The position numbers and the translations under genes are program-made. Shown one piece after another: positions 17,623-28,047 of a stretch of DNA of 64,000 nucleotides. The DNA lies in NCBI GenBank assembly GCA_022072055.1, contig JAJVIK010000004.1:336820-400819 (forward strand), read 5' to 3'. The notes under the pieces were generated by a model. That model did no database searches. It saw only the letters and a list, made by a program, of their open reading frames with translations, and was not told the origin of the DNA. Within the stretch, counting starts at the first letter, position 1, and every line of letters starts with the position of its first letter. Source of the DNA: a bacterium (GTDB taxonomy: Bacteria; Hinthialibacterota; Hinthialibacteria; OLB16).

Positions 17623-19353
17623 ATGTCCAAACACCCAGCCCCGCGACGCGCGCCTCTCGGATCCTCATTCGTGGGCCTGCTTTTCCTTGCCGCGGCTGCT
17701 TGGGGCCAGGAGATCCAGGAATCGGAACCCGCCCGGAGCTGGCCCGCGCCCGAATCGGCCACCCAGGTCGCGGCCTCCTCGGCGGACGCCCCCATTGAGG
17801 TGGACCCCGAGATCGAAGCGGACCTGAAGTGGAGGCCGACTCTTGATCCGGAGGGCGGGCTCCGTCTCTGGGACTGTCTGATTCTCGCCTTGGAGAACAA
17901 TCGCCCCTTGCGCAACGCCCGTGACAGTCTGCGCATCGCCCAGGTGACCTTGCGTGAGCGAGTGGAAGAGTTCGGCAACCTGTATTTCCTCGGCGCGGGG
18001 CTGCATTACGATGAAACCTTGCGGGACACGCTCTTCGATCGGTATTCGGTCTCGTTCGGTGGGGCCGAGGGGGGAATCTCCGGGGCGCCGGATGGGGCCA
18101 TAGTCACGCGGCGATTCACCACGGGCGGCGGCATCTCGATCGCGGGGAGGAGCACATACCAATCCTCCGAGGAGCCTCGTCTTACAAGGTTCTTTGACAA
18201 TCAAGGCAATCCATTCACGCTGGAGACCTTCAACGACATCCGCTGGTTCTCCGAGGCCAATGTCGCCATCACCAAGCCGCTTTTGGAGGGGGCCGGAGAG
18301 GTGGCCACGACCGATCTGCGCGTCCAGCAGCTCGAACGCGCGGCGGTCAACCTGGACCTCGAGAGGTTCATCCAGTCGGTGGTCAACGATGTGATCCGGA
18401 ATTACCTCGCCGTCCAGCGAGCGTTTTCCCTCGCGCTGGTCCAGCGGGACTCCTATTCCCGAGCGATCCAGGTTTACCAGCGCACGCGGGAGTTCTTCGA
18501 ACTGACCCGTCGCGATGATCCCAACACCTCGGTCGAGATCGCGGCGCTCAACCTCTACCGCTCGGAGCAACAGGTCACCTCCACTCAGCAGCAGTACATT
18601 GATGCGCGCAACAACATCGACACCGCCTTGATCAATCTGCGTCTCACGCTCGGTATCGAGCCCGACACGGCCATTGTGCTTTCCTCGACCGGGGTTCCCA
18701 CGGTCCCCCCTCCCACGATGGCGATCGAGGAGGCGATTCAGGAGGCTCTCAAACAACGACCCGACCTGCGCGCGACGGAGATCGGCAAGATGCAGCAAGA
18801 CCTGGGGCTATATCAGGCCAAGAACAGCCTGCTGCCCAACCTCGATTTTGACGCCCGCATTGGGTTCCGGGAGGAGAAGGATGACTTCCTGGAGTCCTGG
18901 AAGCTGTTCTCCTATGAGGATGTTTCGGCCAACTTGCGGATGAACCTTCCGCTCAATCTGCCCTCGGACAAGGCCAACTTCGAGAGGTCGCAAATCCTGG
19001 TCCGCCAGTCGCAGACCGATGTGGAGCAAAGACGGCGCGTGATCACGAATGAGGTGGACGAAGCCTACCGCACACAGAAGACCCTGCTCGCGCGAATCTC
19101 CATTTTGCGGCGGAACGAGGAGCTCGCGCGGAAGGCTTTTGAGATCATCACCGGGCAGGCCGAATTCGGGATCATCGACCCCTTTGATTCGGTCCAGGCC
19201 CAGAACGACCTGACCGCCGCCGAGTCCCAGCGGGTTCGCGCGGAGATCGATTATGTGATCGCGATGGCCGCGCTGCATTTCTCGCTGGGACGTCCGATCA
19301 GCGAGCTGCTCCAGCGCTTCTCGCCCTCCAACGCGCCCCCTTCGGGACCGTGA
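17623..19353 (+). CDS. TolC-family outer-membrane efflux protein
   Basis: 576 residues with a signal peptide (cleavage near AAAWGQ). Two OEP repeats rich in long alpha helices follow a proline/glutamate linker; ALENNRPLRNARDSLRIA and QERRRVITNEVDEAYRTQ-type segments are typical of the helical barrel, and the end LHFSLGRPISELLQRF is normal for the family. It would form the outer-membrane tunnel of a tripartite pump or type I secretion system. No membrane-fusion or inner-membrane partner gene is adjacent; instead it is coupled to hemW by GTGA. Confidence 0.85.
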   Translation: MSKHPAPRRAPLGSSFVGLLFLAAAAWGQEIQESEPARSWPAPESATQVAASSADAPIEVDPEIEADLKWRPTLDPEGGLRLWDCLILALENNRPLRNARDSLRIAQVTLRERVEEFGNLYFLGAGLHYDETLRDTLFDRYSVSFGGAEGGISGAPDGAIVTRRFTTGGGISIAGRSTYQSSEEPRLTRFFDNQGNPFTLETFNDIRWFSEANVAITKPLLEGAGEVATTDLRVQQLERAAVNLDLERFIQSVVNDVIRNYLAVQRAFSLALVQRDSYSRAIQVYQRTREFFELTRRDDPNTSVEIAALNLYRSEQQVTSTQQQYIDARNNIDTALINLRLTLGIEPDTAIVLSSTGVPTVPPPTMAIEEAIQEALKQRPDLRATEIGKMQQDLGLYQAKNSLLPNLDFDARIGFREEKDDFLESWKLFSYEDVSANLRMNLPLNLPSDKANFERSQILVRQSQTDVEQRRRVITNEVDEAYRTQKTLLARISILRRNEELARKAFEIITGQAEFGIIDPFDSVQAQNDLTAAESQRVRAEIDYVIAMAALHFSLGRPISELLQRFSPSNAPPSGP

Positions 19354-20513
19354 ACGAAGGTCCCCCCCCACCCTACGGTCTCTACCTCCACCTCCCCTTC
19401 TGCCGCGCGCGTTGCGGGTATTGCGACTTCGCGGTGGTGACCGACCGCGATAACGCCCAGGAGGAGTACTTGTCGCGTCTGCTCAATGAGATTCGCTTCT
19501 GGGGGGAGCGGATCGAGCGCGAACCGGGGTCTCTCTACTTCGGCGGCGGCACCCCCAGCCGTCTCCCGCTCCCGCACTGGCAGCGTCTTTTGGAAGCCCT
19601 CCAGCGTTGGTTCGCGTTCACACCCGAGATTGAAATCACGGCGGAGGGGAATCCCGAAAGTCTGTCCGACGAAGTCCTCAAAGGGTGGCGCGCGTTGGGA
19701 ATCAATCGCATTAGCGTGGGGGTTCAATCTTTCCAGGACCGCTTCCTCTCCCTCCTGGACCGGCTGCACTCCCGCGAGGGGGCGCTTGAGGCCCTCGACA
19801 GAATTCGCTCCGCCCGGTTCAAGAATTGGTCGCTTGACTTGATTTACGGCCTCCCGGGGCAATCGGTCGCGGATTGGAGACGAGACCTCGCGGAGGCGCT
19901 TCGGTTGGAGCCGCCGCATCTCTCCTTCTACAACCTGATCCTCCATCCCAATCTCCCCACAACTCAAAAGGCGCTCGCCGCGCACACCCCCGATCATGAA
20001 GAGATTCAATCCGAAATGTTTCTGTCGGCGGTGGAAACCTTGGAGCAAGCCGGCTACAGCGTTTACGAGCTGAGCAACGCCGCCCTTCCAGGCGGGGAGT
20101 GTCGCCACAATTTGCTGTACTGGACGGGTGGGGAGTGGATCGGGATGGGCATGTCCGGCGCGAGCCGGTTCGGCGGGGAGGAGTTCGCCAATCCCGCCTC
20201 GTGGGAGACTTACCTCAACCTCTGGGAAACCGTCCCATCATCTCCACCGATTCGGTCCCGACGCCCTTCCAGAGAATCGGCCCTTCTGGACTGGGTCATG
20301 CTGCGACTGAGAACCGCGCGGGGATTCCATCTCAGGGAACTCGAAGCGGCGCTGGGACATCCTCCACCCGAGGCGTTTCGCTCCCTCCTCGCGGACCTCG
20401 ACCGAAGCGGCCACCTTCGATCGAGCGGTCCAAAGGTGGCCCTTTCGCCGAAAGGCTGGCTGGTGCATTCCGAAATCACAACGAGAATTCTCCGGGTCCT
20501 GGCCATTGAGTGA
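19350..20513 (+). CDS. hemW: Radical SAM HemW-type haem chaperone
   Basis: 387 residues from a GTG overlapping the TolC stop. The radical-SAM cluster cysteines are C18, C22 and C25 (FCRARCGYCDF), followed by YFGGGTPS and the glutamate-containing EITAEGNPE and SVGVQSFQ strands. The last cysteine of CxxxCxxC is followed by D-F as in HemW rather than HemN, so haem binding and delivery is more likely than coproporphyrinogen oxidation. The C-terminal HemN domain includes the ISVGVQ, SLDLIYGLPGQ and the C-terminal winged-helix-like region (LREL...LGHPPPEAF). Confidence 0.88.
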   Translation: MNEGPPPPYGLYLHLPFCRARCGYCDFAVVTDRDNAQEEYLSRLLNEIRFWGERIEREPGSLYFGGGTPSRLPLPHWQRLLEALQRWFAFTPEIEITAEGNPESLSDEVLKGWRALGINRISVGVQSFQDRFLSLLDRLHSREGALEALDRIRSARFKNWSLDLIYGLPGQSVADWRRDLAEALRLEPPHLSFYNLILHPNLPTTQKALAAHTPDHEEIQSEMFLSAVETLEQAGYSVYELSNAALPGGECRHNLLYWTGGEWIGMGMSGASRFGGEEFANPASWETYLNLWETVPSSPPIRSRRPSRESALLDWVMLRLRTARGFHLRELEAALGHPPPEAFRSLLADLDRSGHLRSSGPKVALSPKGWLVHSEITTRILRVLAIE

Positions 20514-22094
<1,581 letters not shown>

Positions 22095-22153
22095 CCCCCA
22101 TGGAGCATTCAAGGCGGGAAGTTTGACTTGTCCGTGGTATTCCAGAACCTCTT

Positions 22154-22162
22154 TGCTATAAT
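22154..22162 (+). promoter_or_regulatory. Extended minus 10 promoter (TGCTATAAT)
   Basis: A perfect TATAAT at 22157-22162 preceded by TGC. No minus 35 box lies at 17 bases, as expected of an extended minus 10 promoter. Transcription would begin near 22169, directly at the GGGAGG ribosome site of the gene at 22184, so the leader is very short. Confidence 0.6.
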
Positions 22163-22183
22163 TATCGCGGGAGGTGATGCACC

Positions 22184-22543
22184 ATGGCGGAAGCTGCGGC
22201 ATTGAGAGCGGAGCTTGCCAAGCTCGAAGGCCAGCTGCGTCGGCATGGATTCTGGAAGAAGCCCGCATACCCACCCCCGCAGATTACAATTCCGGAGGGA
22301 TGGGACGCCACCACGAAAGCGGCGGCGGAGGTGCTGAATCAGGTCTTCGAGATCCGGATGATGCCGATGTGCTGCAAGATGTTCGGACGCGTTCCCGACT
22401 CGGCGGTGATGGCGTTCAATCATGATTACACCACCCCGTTGGAGCGCCTGGATTACGCCCGCGCGCAACTCAATCGGTTGATCGCGGACGCCGGAATGTT
22501 GCCCAGGGTGGACCGCGCGGCGTTCAGCCGCGTGGAGGGTTAA
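22184..22543 (+). CDS. Small conserved-looking protein of unknown function
   Basis: 119 residues, probably cytosolic and helical. A strong GGGAGGTGAT site seven bases before the ATG, the promoter at 22154 and a T-rich terminator after it mark a free-standing transcription unit. The N-terminal part looks coiled (LRAELAKLEGQLRRH); the centre has IRMMPMCCKMFGRVPDS with two adjacent cysteines and several methionines; the end is basic and helical. I recognise no domain. The cysteine/methionine patch could bind a metal or be redox active, which is speculation. Confidence 0.6.
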   Translation: MAEAAALRAELAKLEGQLRRHGFWKKPAYPPPQITIPEGWDATTKAAAEVLNQVFEIRMMPMCCKMFGRVPDSAVMAFNHDYTTPLERLDYARAQLNRLIADAGMLPRVDRAAFSRVEG

Positions 22544-22658
22544 GCAGTCCGAAAGGAGTTTCTCGATCTTCAGCGCCACCCCTTCAATCATTCCTGTTCG
22601 CCGCTGGAGATCTGAACCTTTCCCGGCGCGCGGGTGACGCCCTATTATTCAGATTCAT

Positions 22659-22691
22659 CCGGGCGCGCCGCGGCGCCGGCGCTTTTTTTTT
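22659..22691 (+). terminator. Rho-independent terminator
   Basis: A run of GC-rich self-complementary sequence (GCGCCGCGGCGCCGGCGC) ends at 22682 and is followed at once by nine T residues at 22683-22691. It closes the transcript of the gene ending at 22543. Confidence 0.7.
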
Positions 22692-22719
22692 GCTCCACAT
22701 GCGGTGTCACGAGGCAACC

Positions 22720-23883
22720 ATGACCCTTTCCCTTCTCGCGCTGGCCCTGATAGCCCAAGCGGGCGACACCCCGATCACGAACCTCCATGACCCAAGCGAA
22801 CCGCGCGCAAGGGCGAGGGCCGAGCAGGTCTATATTCATCGACCGGACGGCGACTGGACCTATTCGCATCATCCGAGCTTGATCTGGCACGAGGGTCGGT
22901 ACCATGCGATGTGGTCCAATGGACGGAAGGATGAGGATGCTCCGGGACAACGAATCCTCATTTCCAGCTCCAGCGACTTCCTCAATTGGTCGCCCGCGCG
23001 TCCACTGGTGGACAGCATGAGCGGAACCCATTCGGAGCGGGTTCTCACCGCCGCCGGATTCCACTCTCACGCGGGAAAGCTCGTGGCTTACTTCGGCCAA
23101 TACGAATACCAGGCGGACATCGCCGACCGGGGAGAGAGACCGGAGGGAGACACTCACCACCAGGATGTTCGTCTCCGGGCGCTGGTGAGCGACGATGGGG
23201 AGAGTTGGGGAGAGATCCTTGACCTTGGACTCCCCGTGGTTCCCAACCATCCCCCGACGCCCACGCGCACGGGGCGCTTGATTCTGTGCGGCCACACCTC
23301 TTTTCCATTCACGGATGATCCAAGCGGACTCCGCGGATGGCGGATGAGCGGGATCTATCCGAAAGAAATGGGGGAGGGTTTCTTCGATGATTCGGAGGGC
23401 TTCCACAAGGTTCAAGAAGAGGCGGGATGGCCTGTCGGGTTGTGTGAGGGATCGTTCTTTCAAACGGATGATGGAGTCCTCCACATGCTGCTTCGGTCCG
23501 GCACGGAGCGCTTGTGGGTGACCGAGAGCCGGGATGAGGGGGAAACATGGTCTGCCCCGAGGCCGACCCAATTCACCGACAATGTGGCCAAGTTTCATTT
23601 CGGGCGTCTCCCCGATCGCCGTTTCCACCAAGTGGGAAACCCCGATCCGCAATCTCCGGGAAGGCGCAATCCGCTGGTGCTGTCCCTTTCGCGCGATGGG
23701 ATTCGGTTCGACAAGGAATGGGTCCTCGCCGACCAGCCTTACGAGGTGAAGTATCCGGGGATGTCCAAGGGAGGGGCCTACGCGTATCCGCACAGCATCG
23801 TGCACGACAAGTATTTGTGCGTGATTGTCTCGGTGGGGAAAGAGTCCGTCCTGGTCCTTCGAGTCCCGCTCGAATCGCTCTAA
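22720..23883 (+). CDS. Exported sialidase-like beta-propeller (BNR repeats)
   Basis: 387 residues from the ATG at 22720, where a short signal peptide begins (MTLSLLALALIAQAG); the open frame reaches 22690 but that point lies in the terminator T-run. Asp-box motifs of the form S-x-D-x-G-x-x-W are visible in VSDDGESWGE and ESRDEGETWS, with a more degenerate one in SSSDFLNWS. This indicates a six-bladed propeller of the sialidase/neuraminidase superfamily. The canonical arginine triad is not obvious, so it may act on another sugar or simply bind glycans. Confidence 0.75.
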   Translation: MTLSLLALALIAQAGDTPITNLHDPSEPRARARAEQVYIHRPDGDWTYSHHPSLIWHEGRYHAMWSNGRKDEDAPGQRILISSSSDFLNWSPARPLVDSMSGTHSERVLTAAGFHSHAGKLVAYFGQYEYQADIADRGERPEGDTHHQDVRLRALVSDDGESWGEILDLGLPVVPNHPPTPTRTGRLILCGHTSFPFTDDPSGLRGWRMSGIYPKEMGEGFFDDSEGFHKVQEEAGWPVGLCEGSFFQTDDGVLHMLLRSGTERLWVTESRDEGETWSAPRPTQFTDNVAKFHFGRLPDRRFHQVGNPDPQSPGRRNPLVLSLSRDGIRFDKEWVLADQPYEVKYPGMSKGGAYAYPHSIVHDKYLCVIVSVGKESVLVLRVPLESL

Positions 23884-24030
23884 AGCCGGAATGAATACGT
23901 GTGGTCTCGCGTTCGTCCACAAACGGGGGCCGTTACAGACCTCCTTCCCTTAGCGTTTTCTTGATGTTGGCTCGGAGGTGGCTTAACACGAGAACGGGAC
24001 GCTCAGCCCGAACGAGGTGGAGGGAAGTTC

Positions 24031-24369
24031 ATGTTTTTGCTGGGGAAAAGGGGATGGACAATGAAATCTGCAAACCGTGAGAAACCCGAACGAAACAATA
24101 GCCTCCCGCCTAGCCAGCGTGCTGGCGGGGGAACAACGGGTGTCACCTATTGGAAGGCGCTCGCGGGGCTTCGGGATCCCAATCCGATGGTCCGGGCCCT
24201 TTCGGCCCAAGTCCTCCTGGGGGTTGGCTCCCCGGAGGCGCTGAAGGCGCTTCGCGAGGCCAACGCGGTGGAGGATATTGTGTCGGCCAAGATGGAGATC
24301 GTGCACGCCATCACCGAGCTGGAGCGTCAACTGTCGCCCCAGGCAGCCGCGCTGCTTGAGCCGGCCTGA
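24031..24369 (+). CDS. Short HEAT-repeat-like protein
   Basis: 112 residues, start preceded by GGAGGG. A basic, low-complexity N-terminal 40 residues leads into one or two helical repeats of HEAT type (GLRDPNPMVRALSAQVLLGVGSPEALKALREA), where the DPNPMVRALSAQVLL pattern is the classic repeat hairpin. Such proteins usually serve as interaction scaffolds. It ends 12 bases before the convergent VWA gene stop. A second ATG at 24061 may be the true start. No specific function can be assigned. Confidence 0.5.
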   Translation: MFLLGKRGWTMKSANREKPERNNSLPPSQRAGGGTTGVTYWKALAGLRDPNPMVRALSAQVLLGVGSPEALKALREANAVEDIVSAKMEIVHAITELERQLSPQAAALLEPA

Positions 24370-24381
24370 CCCGCGAGGTCC

Positions 24382-27279
24382 TTACCGCTGACGTTTCCGT
24401 TTCATATCGAGCAGCTTGGAGGTCGTGCGAGTCGCCACAGGACCCGGTGTTTCCTCACCCCGGTCCAGAGGCGCTTCGCGCTTTTGCGGGGCCGCCTTCC
24501 GACCCTCCGGCTTGGAAAGGTCCACTTCCGTGGACTGCCGCCCCTCAAGGCCGTGGAAATCGAAGCGTGGGAACGCGGGGCTTCCCTCTCTCACTTGGGC
24601 TGAAGGCTTGGGGAGCACAGCCTCCTTGGTCTGCTTGAGTCGGTCCAGAGTTCGTTCAGCCTCAATCGCGGGCTTGGGTTGAAAGGCCACCAGGAAGCTG
24701 TTCCACCCGGAGCGAATATCCGCCCACTCCAGCAACACCCGTCGAGTGAAGACATCCAGCCAGAACAGGATCACCGCTGTCCCCAGGAGCCAAGGCCAGA
24801 GTGGAAAGGGTTTGGAGTGAGCGCGAGTGGAGTGCTCAAAGATCGAGGCGAGGGAAGGGGCGTATCGACCGCCGGTGACATCCGCGATCTTCCGAAGTAG
24901 GCGTGGGTTGGCTTGGTCGTTGGAGAATTCGGGGGAATAGGGAACGGAAAGGCCGGTGGTCAGGATGGCGGTGTCTTCCTCCCCGGAGGCGCTCTTTTGG
25001 AGATTGACCAAATAGGTCCCCTCGGTCTCGACATCAAACTTCCCCTCGTAAGTCCCCAACTCGGTTTGAACCAGGCGGAGCGGGACGGAGCGGCTGTCCG
25101 GCGCGAGGACCGTGCCCTCGAAAGTCAAGTAATTGACCGGACGACCCGCTTCATCAAAGGCCTCCACCTTCACAAGCCCCTTGCCCTCGGCCTGGTGGAC
25201 CGAAACCCGGTAGTCGCCCTCGAGCTTCCGCTTGGAGACCCAGCGCATCGCCTGGGCCCAGAACCTGCCGTAGCCCTCCCACTCGATCCATTCCGGAGCC
25301 CACTTGGGCTTGAAGTCGCTGGCGAAGGCCATCGACTTGCCGACTCCATGGCGCCAGTGCGCGAGCAGCGGGTCCTCCTGATGGGTGAGCAGGGGCAGAT
25401 CGGCGCCCGGTTTGGGGGTGGTGATGACATATCCGAGCAAGGTCGGAAACTCGCCCGGGGAGAAGCTTTCGGTAAGCTCGCTTTCCGCCACCATGTTGGG
25501 CTGGAAGGGCTGCTCCACGATCAGGTTTCGTTTAACCCGCGCGGCCTCGCGCGCGAAGATCTTGGGGAGCCTTTGTGGGCTGGTCACTTCATAGAACCTG
25601 CCACCGGTCCGAGAGGCGATCCCGCTCATCACATCCCGGAAATTCATACCATGCCCGCCGATGAGAACCGTAGTGACGGTGATCCCATTGCTCGCGAACT
25701 GGTTGATCAGCCCATCGCTGGGGGGAGAAGGGTCGCCATCCGACAGGATGACCATGTGCTTGAGCACGCTGCTCGCGGTCATGAGCCCGTTGAAGCCGAG
25801 TTTCATGGCGGTCTCGAAGTCGGGCATGTCTCCCGGCCGCGCCCCCTTGATCAGAGCCGCCTGGCGGCGCCCATCGCCTTTCGGACCCATCGGAAAGATC
25901 CAGCTCACTCCCATGCCCTCATAGTCGAGCATCCCGACCTCATCCTGGGGGTCCAAAACACGAAGCGCTTCGATCGCGATCTGGCGCATCCAGTTGTTGC
26001 CGTCCAGAATCTCGCAGGTGTGCAAGACCAAGGCGAGCGCGCCGATCGGGATGATCTTGCGCTCCTTGATCTCCATGCTCACCGGCAGGGCTTTCTCGAC
26101 CGGGGTGTCCCGATAGCCCCCCGCGCCGAAGCTCTGGGCCCCGCCGACCATCACCAGGCCAACCCCGAGCGCGAACACCCCGCGCTCCAGCATTTCCATC
26201 GCCTCTTGGGAGAGGTCGGAGGCGTTCACATTCGACAGAACCACCGAGTCATAGGCCATCAGCTGGGATTGATCCGGGGTGAGCTCCGAAGGAATAATCC
26301 GCCGGACCGAGATCCCCTCGGACTGAATTTGAGACACGAACTCCTCTCCGGCGGCGGGGTCCGTGGGCAAGTCCCCCTCCACCAAAAGAACCGCGGGAAC
26401 CCCCTCGACATTGACATACCCGCCCGCGCGATTGTTCTCAGGGGTGGAATCGGCCTCGGCCTCCACCCGCGCCTCCAATCGGAAGAAATTCCTGCCGGGG
26501 ATCTTGAGGGACGGGACCGTGAACTTGTTCTTCCCGGCCTGGAGCCGGACCGGTTGCTCGAGGATCAGGTCCTCATCCAGCAGGAGCCTGAGCTTGGCGG
26601 GGGTGGCGCTCCGGGAAACCACGAACACATCGATGGAGAGCGGCTCCTCGGCGTGGACCTGAGTCTTATGAACGAGCTTCTCCACAAACACCTCGGATTC
26701 GTTGCGGTATTCCAGGGGGAAGACATCCACGGGGATGCCCAGTCCGGCGAGCCGCTCCGCCTCCTCGAGCGCCGAGCCGCGGTTCTCGTTGCCATCCGAA
26801 AAGAGGACAATCCGCTTCTGGGATTCGGTGGGCAGACTGGCAAGCGAAAGCCGCAGCCCCGCGGCGAGATTGCTGCCGGCGTCATCGAACAGCGAATTGG
26901 GCTGGTCCCAAACCAGGAAGGGTTGAACCGGGGTGTCGAGCACCGCCTCCTTGCCAAAGACGACCACTCCGGCTTGGTCGTTCTTCTCCATCCGCTCCAG
27001 CGCCCCTTGAACCACCCCCCGCGCTTCCTCGCGCTGCTCCGAGGGAACACTTTCGGAGAGGTCGATGGCGAAGAGGACGGAAAGGGTTTCGGTGCTTCGG
27101 ACCACCTGGGTCTGGGCCATCGCAAGGACGAGCAAGAGCCCCGTGAGAACCCGGAGGGCCAGGGCGATCCAGCGCCGCGCGGGACCGAGGTCGCGGAGCA
27201 AGGTCCACCGCCAGACAAGGAACGGCAATAGCGGCAGGAGCAGCAGGAAGGCTCTGGGATCGAGGAACTGGAGGGGCAT
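24382..27279 (-). CDS. Large membrane protein with VWA domains (BatA-like N-terminus)
   Basis: 965 residues from the ATG at 27279; a TTG at 27288, overlapping the rluB stop, is the alternative. Two N-terminal helices are typical of BatA-like proteins. A von Willebrand A domain starts near 67 with an intact MIDAS signature DLSES. A Rossmann-like glutamine-amidotransferase fold lies around 290-390 (AVLLVEGD, YDSVVLSNVNA). A second VWA-like domain lies around 405-560, but its MIDAS position reads HTCEI rather than D-x-S-x-S, so metal binding there is probably lost. A C-terminal helix (LWPWLLGTAVILFWLDVF) precedes a basic cytosolic tail. Function unknown; related Planctomycetes-type proteins accompany MoxR ATPases, but none is adjacent here. 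Confidence 0.8.
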   Translation of the reverse strand: MPLQFLDPRAFLLLLPLLPFLVWRWTLLRDLGPARRWIALALRVLTGLLLVLAMAQTQVVRSTETLSVLFAIDLSESVPSEQREEARGVVQGALERMEKNDQAGVVVFGKEAVLDTPVQPFLVWDQPNSLFDDAGSNLAAGLRLSLASLPTESQKRIVLFSDGNENRGSALEEAERLAGLGIPVDVFPLEYRNESEVFVEKLVHKTQVHAEEPLSIDVFVVSRSATPAKLRLLLDEDLILEQPVRLQAGKNKFTVPSLKIPGRNFFRLEARVEAEADSTPENNRAGGYVNVEGVPAVLLVEGDLPTDPAAGEEFVSQIQSEGISVRRIIPSELTPDQSQLMAYDSVVLSNVNASDLSQEAMEMLERGVFALGVGLVMVGGAQSFGAGGYRDTPVEKALPVSMEIKERKIIPIGALALVLHTCEILDGNNWMRQIAIEALRVLDPQDEVGMLDYEGMGVSWIFPMGPKGDGRRQAALIKGARPGDMPDFETAMKLGFNGLMTASSVLKHMVILSDGDPSPPSDGLINQFASNGITVTTVLIGGHGMNFRDVMSGIASRTGGRFYEVTSPQRLPKIFAREAARVKRNLIVEQPFQPNMVAESELTESFSPGEFPTLLGYVITTPKPGADLPLLTHQEDPLLAHWRHGVGKSMAFASDFKPKWAPEWIEWEGYGRFWAQAMRWVSKRKLEGDYRVSVHQAEGKGLVKVEAFDEAGRPVNYLTFEGTVLAPDSRSVPLRLVQTELGTYEGKFDVETEGTYLVNLQKSASGEEDTAILTTGLSVPYSPEFSNDQANPRLLRKIADVTGGRYAPSLASIFEHSTRAHSKPFPLWPWLLGTAVILFWLDVFTRRVLLEWADIRSGWNSFLVAFQPKPAIEAERTLDRLKQTKEAVLPKPSAQVREGSPAFPRFDFHGLEGRQSTEVDLSKPEGRKAAPQKREAPLDRGEETPGPVATRTTSKLLDMKRKRQR

Positions 27280-27284
27280 TTCGC

Positions 27285-28043
27285 TCAAGCGCGCCGCTTG
27301 CGACCTCGTTTTCTGATCTTCTCAAAGAAACGTTCTTCCTGAAAGGTTGTGTCTCTGTATTTTCCGGATGGGAGGTCTCCCAGGTCGATCTCCCCAAAAC
27401 GGACGCGTTTGAGGTCGAGGACCTCCAGGCCGACGGCCGCGCAGAGTCTGCGGACCTCCCGGTTGCGCCCCTCGCGCAGGGTCACCGTGAACCGACTGAT
27501 TCCCCCGGAGACTCGGAGTTCCTCCACGGCGGCGAAGCGGGACTTGCCCTCCTCCAGTTCGATGCCCGACTTGAGGCGCTCGATCTTGGCCTCATCCAGG
27601 ACCCCTCGCGCCTTGACCCGATAGACTCGGTCGATCCGCGAGGAAGGGTGTTCGAGCAGGCGGTGCAGATCCCCATCGCTGGTGAGGATGAGGAGGCCGG
27701 AGGACTCGAAGTCGAGTCGCCCCACCGACTGAAGCCCACGCTTGACCAACTTGGAGGGGAAAAGGTCGTGGATGGTGCGACGTCCCTGGGGGTCGCTTCG
27801 AGTGCAGACCACCCCCTTGGGTTTGTGGAGAATCAGCGTGACGGGTTCGATAAGGCTCAGAAGCCTGGCGCCGAGGCGAACCTCATCCTGGCCCGGATCG
27901 ACCTGGATTCCGGGATGATCGGCCACCTGGCCGTTCACCCGAACCTTTCCCTCCGTGATGAGCGCTTCGGCGTGACGGCGGCTGGCGACGCCACAGCGCG
28001 ACAGGAACCGGTTGAGGCGATAGGTCTTTTTCACGATTCTCAT
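27285..28043 (-). CDS. rluB: rRNA/rRNA-like pseudouridine synthase, RluB/RsuA family
   Basis: 252 residues. An S4 RNA-binding domain occupies about the first 60 residues (LNRFLSRCGVASRRHAEALI), followed by the synthase core with the catalytic aspartate in VGRLDFESSGLLILTSDG. The family converts uridine to pseudouridine in 23S (RluB) or 16S (RsuA) rRNA; the length and ending (basic RKRGRKRRA tail) fit RluB a little better. It is followed within a few bases by the VWA membrane gene and lies four bases after the comEC stop on the same strand, so it may share its transcript. Confidence 0.85.
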   Translation of the reverse strand: MRIVKKTYRLNRFLSRCGVASRRHAEALITEGKVRVNGQVADHPGIQVDPGQDEVRLGARLLSLIEPVTLILHKPKGVVCTRSDPQGRRTIHDLFPSKLVKRGLQSVGRLDFESSGLLILTSDGDLHRLLEHPSSRIDRVYRVKARGVLDEAKIERLKSGIELEEGKSRFAAVEELRVSGGISRFTVTLREGRNREVRRLCAAVGLEVLDLKRVRFGEIDLGDLPSGKYRDTTFQEERFFEKIRKRGRKRRA

Positions 28044-28047
28044 GGTT

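Noticed and set aside
22690-22719. Start of the sialidase-like gene at 22690
   Set aside because: It lies within the T-run of a terminator; 22720 gives a normal signal peptide.
24913-27231. 772-codon plus-strand frame opposite the VWA membrane gene
   Set aside because: Shadow of the VWA gene, with no signal, domain or plausible ribosome site.
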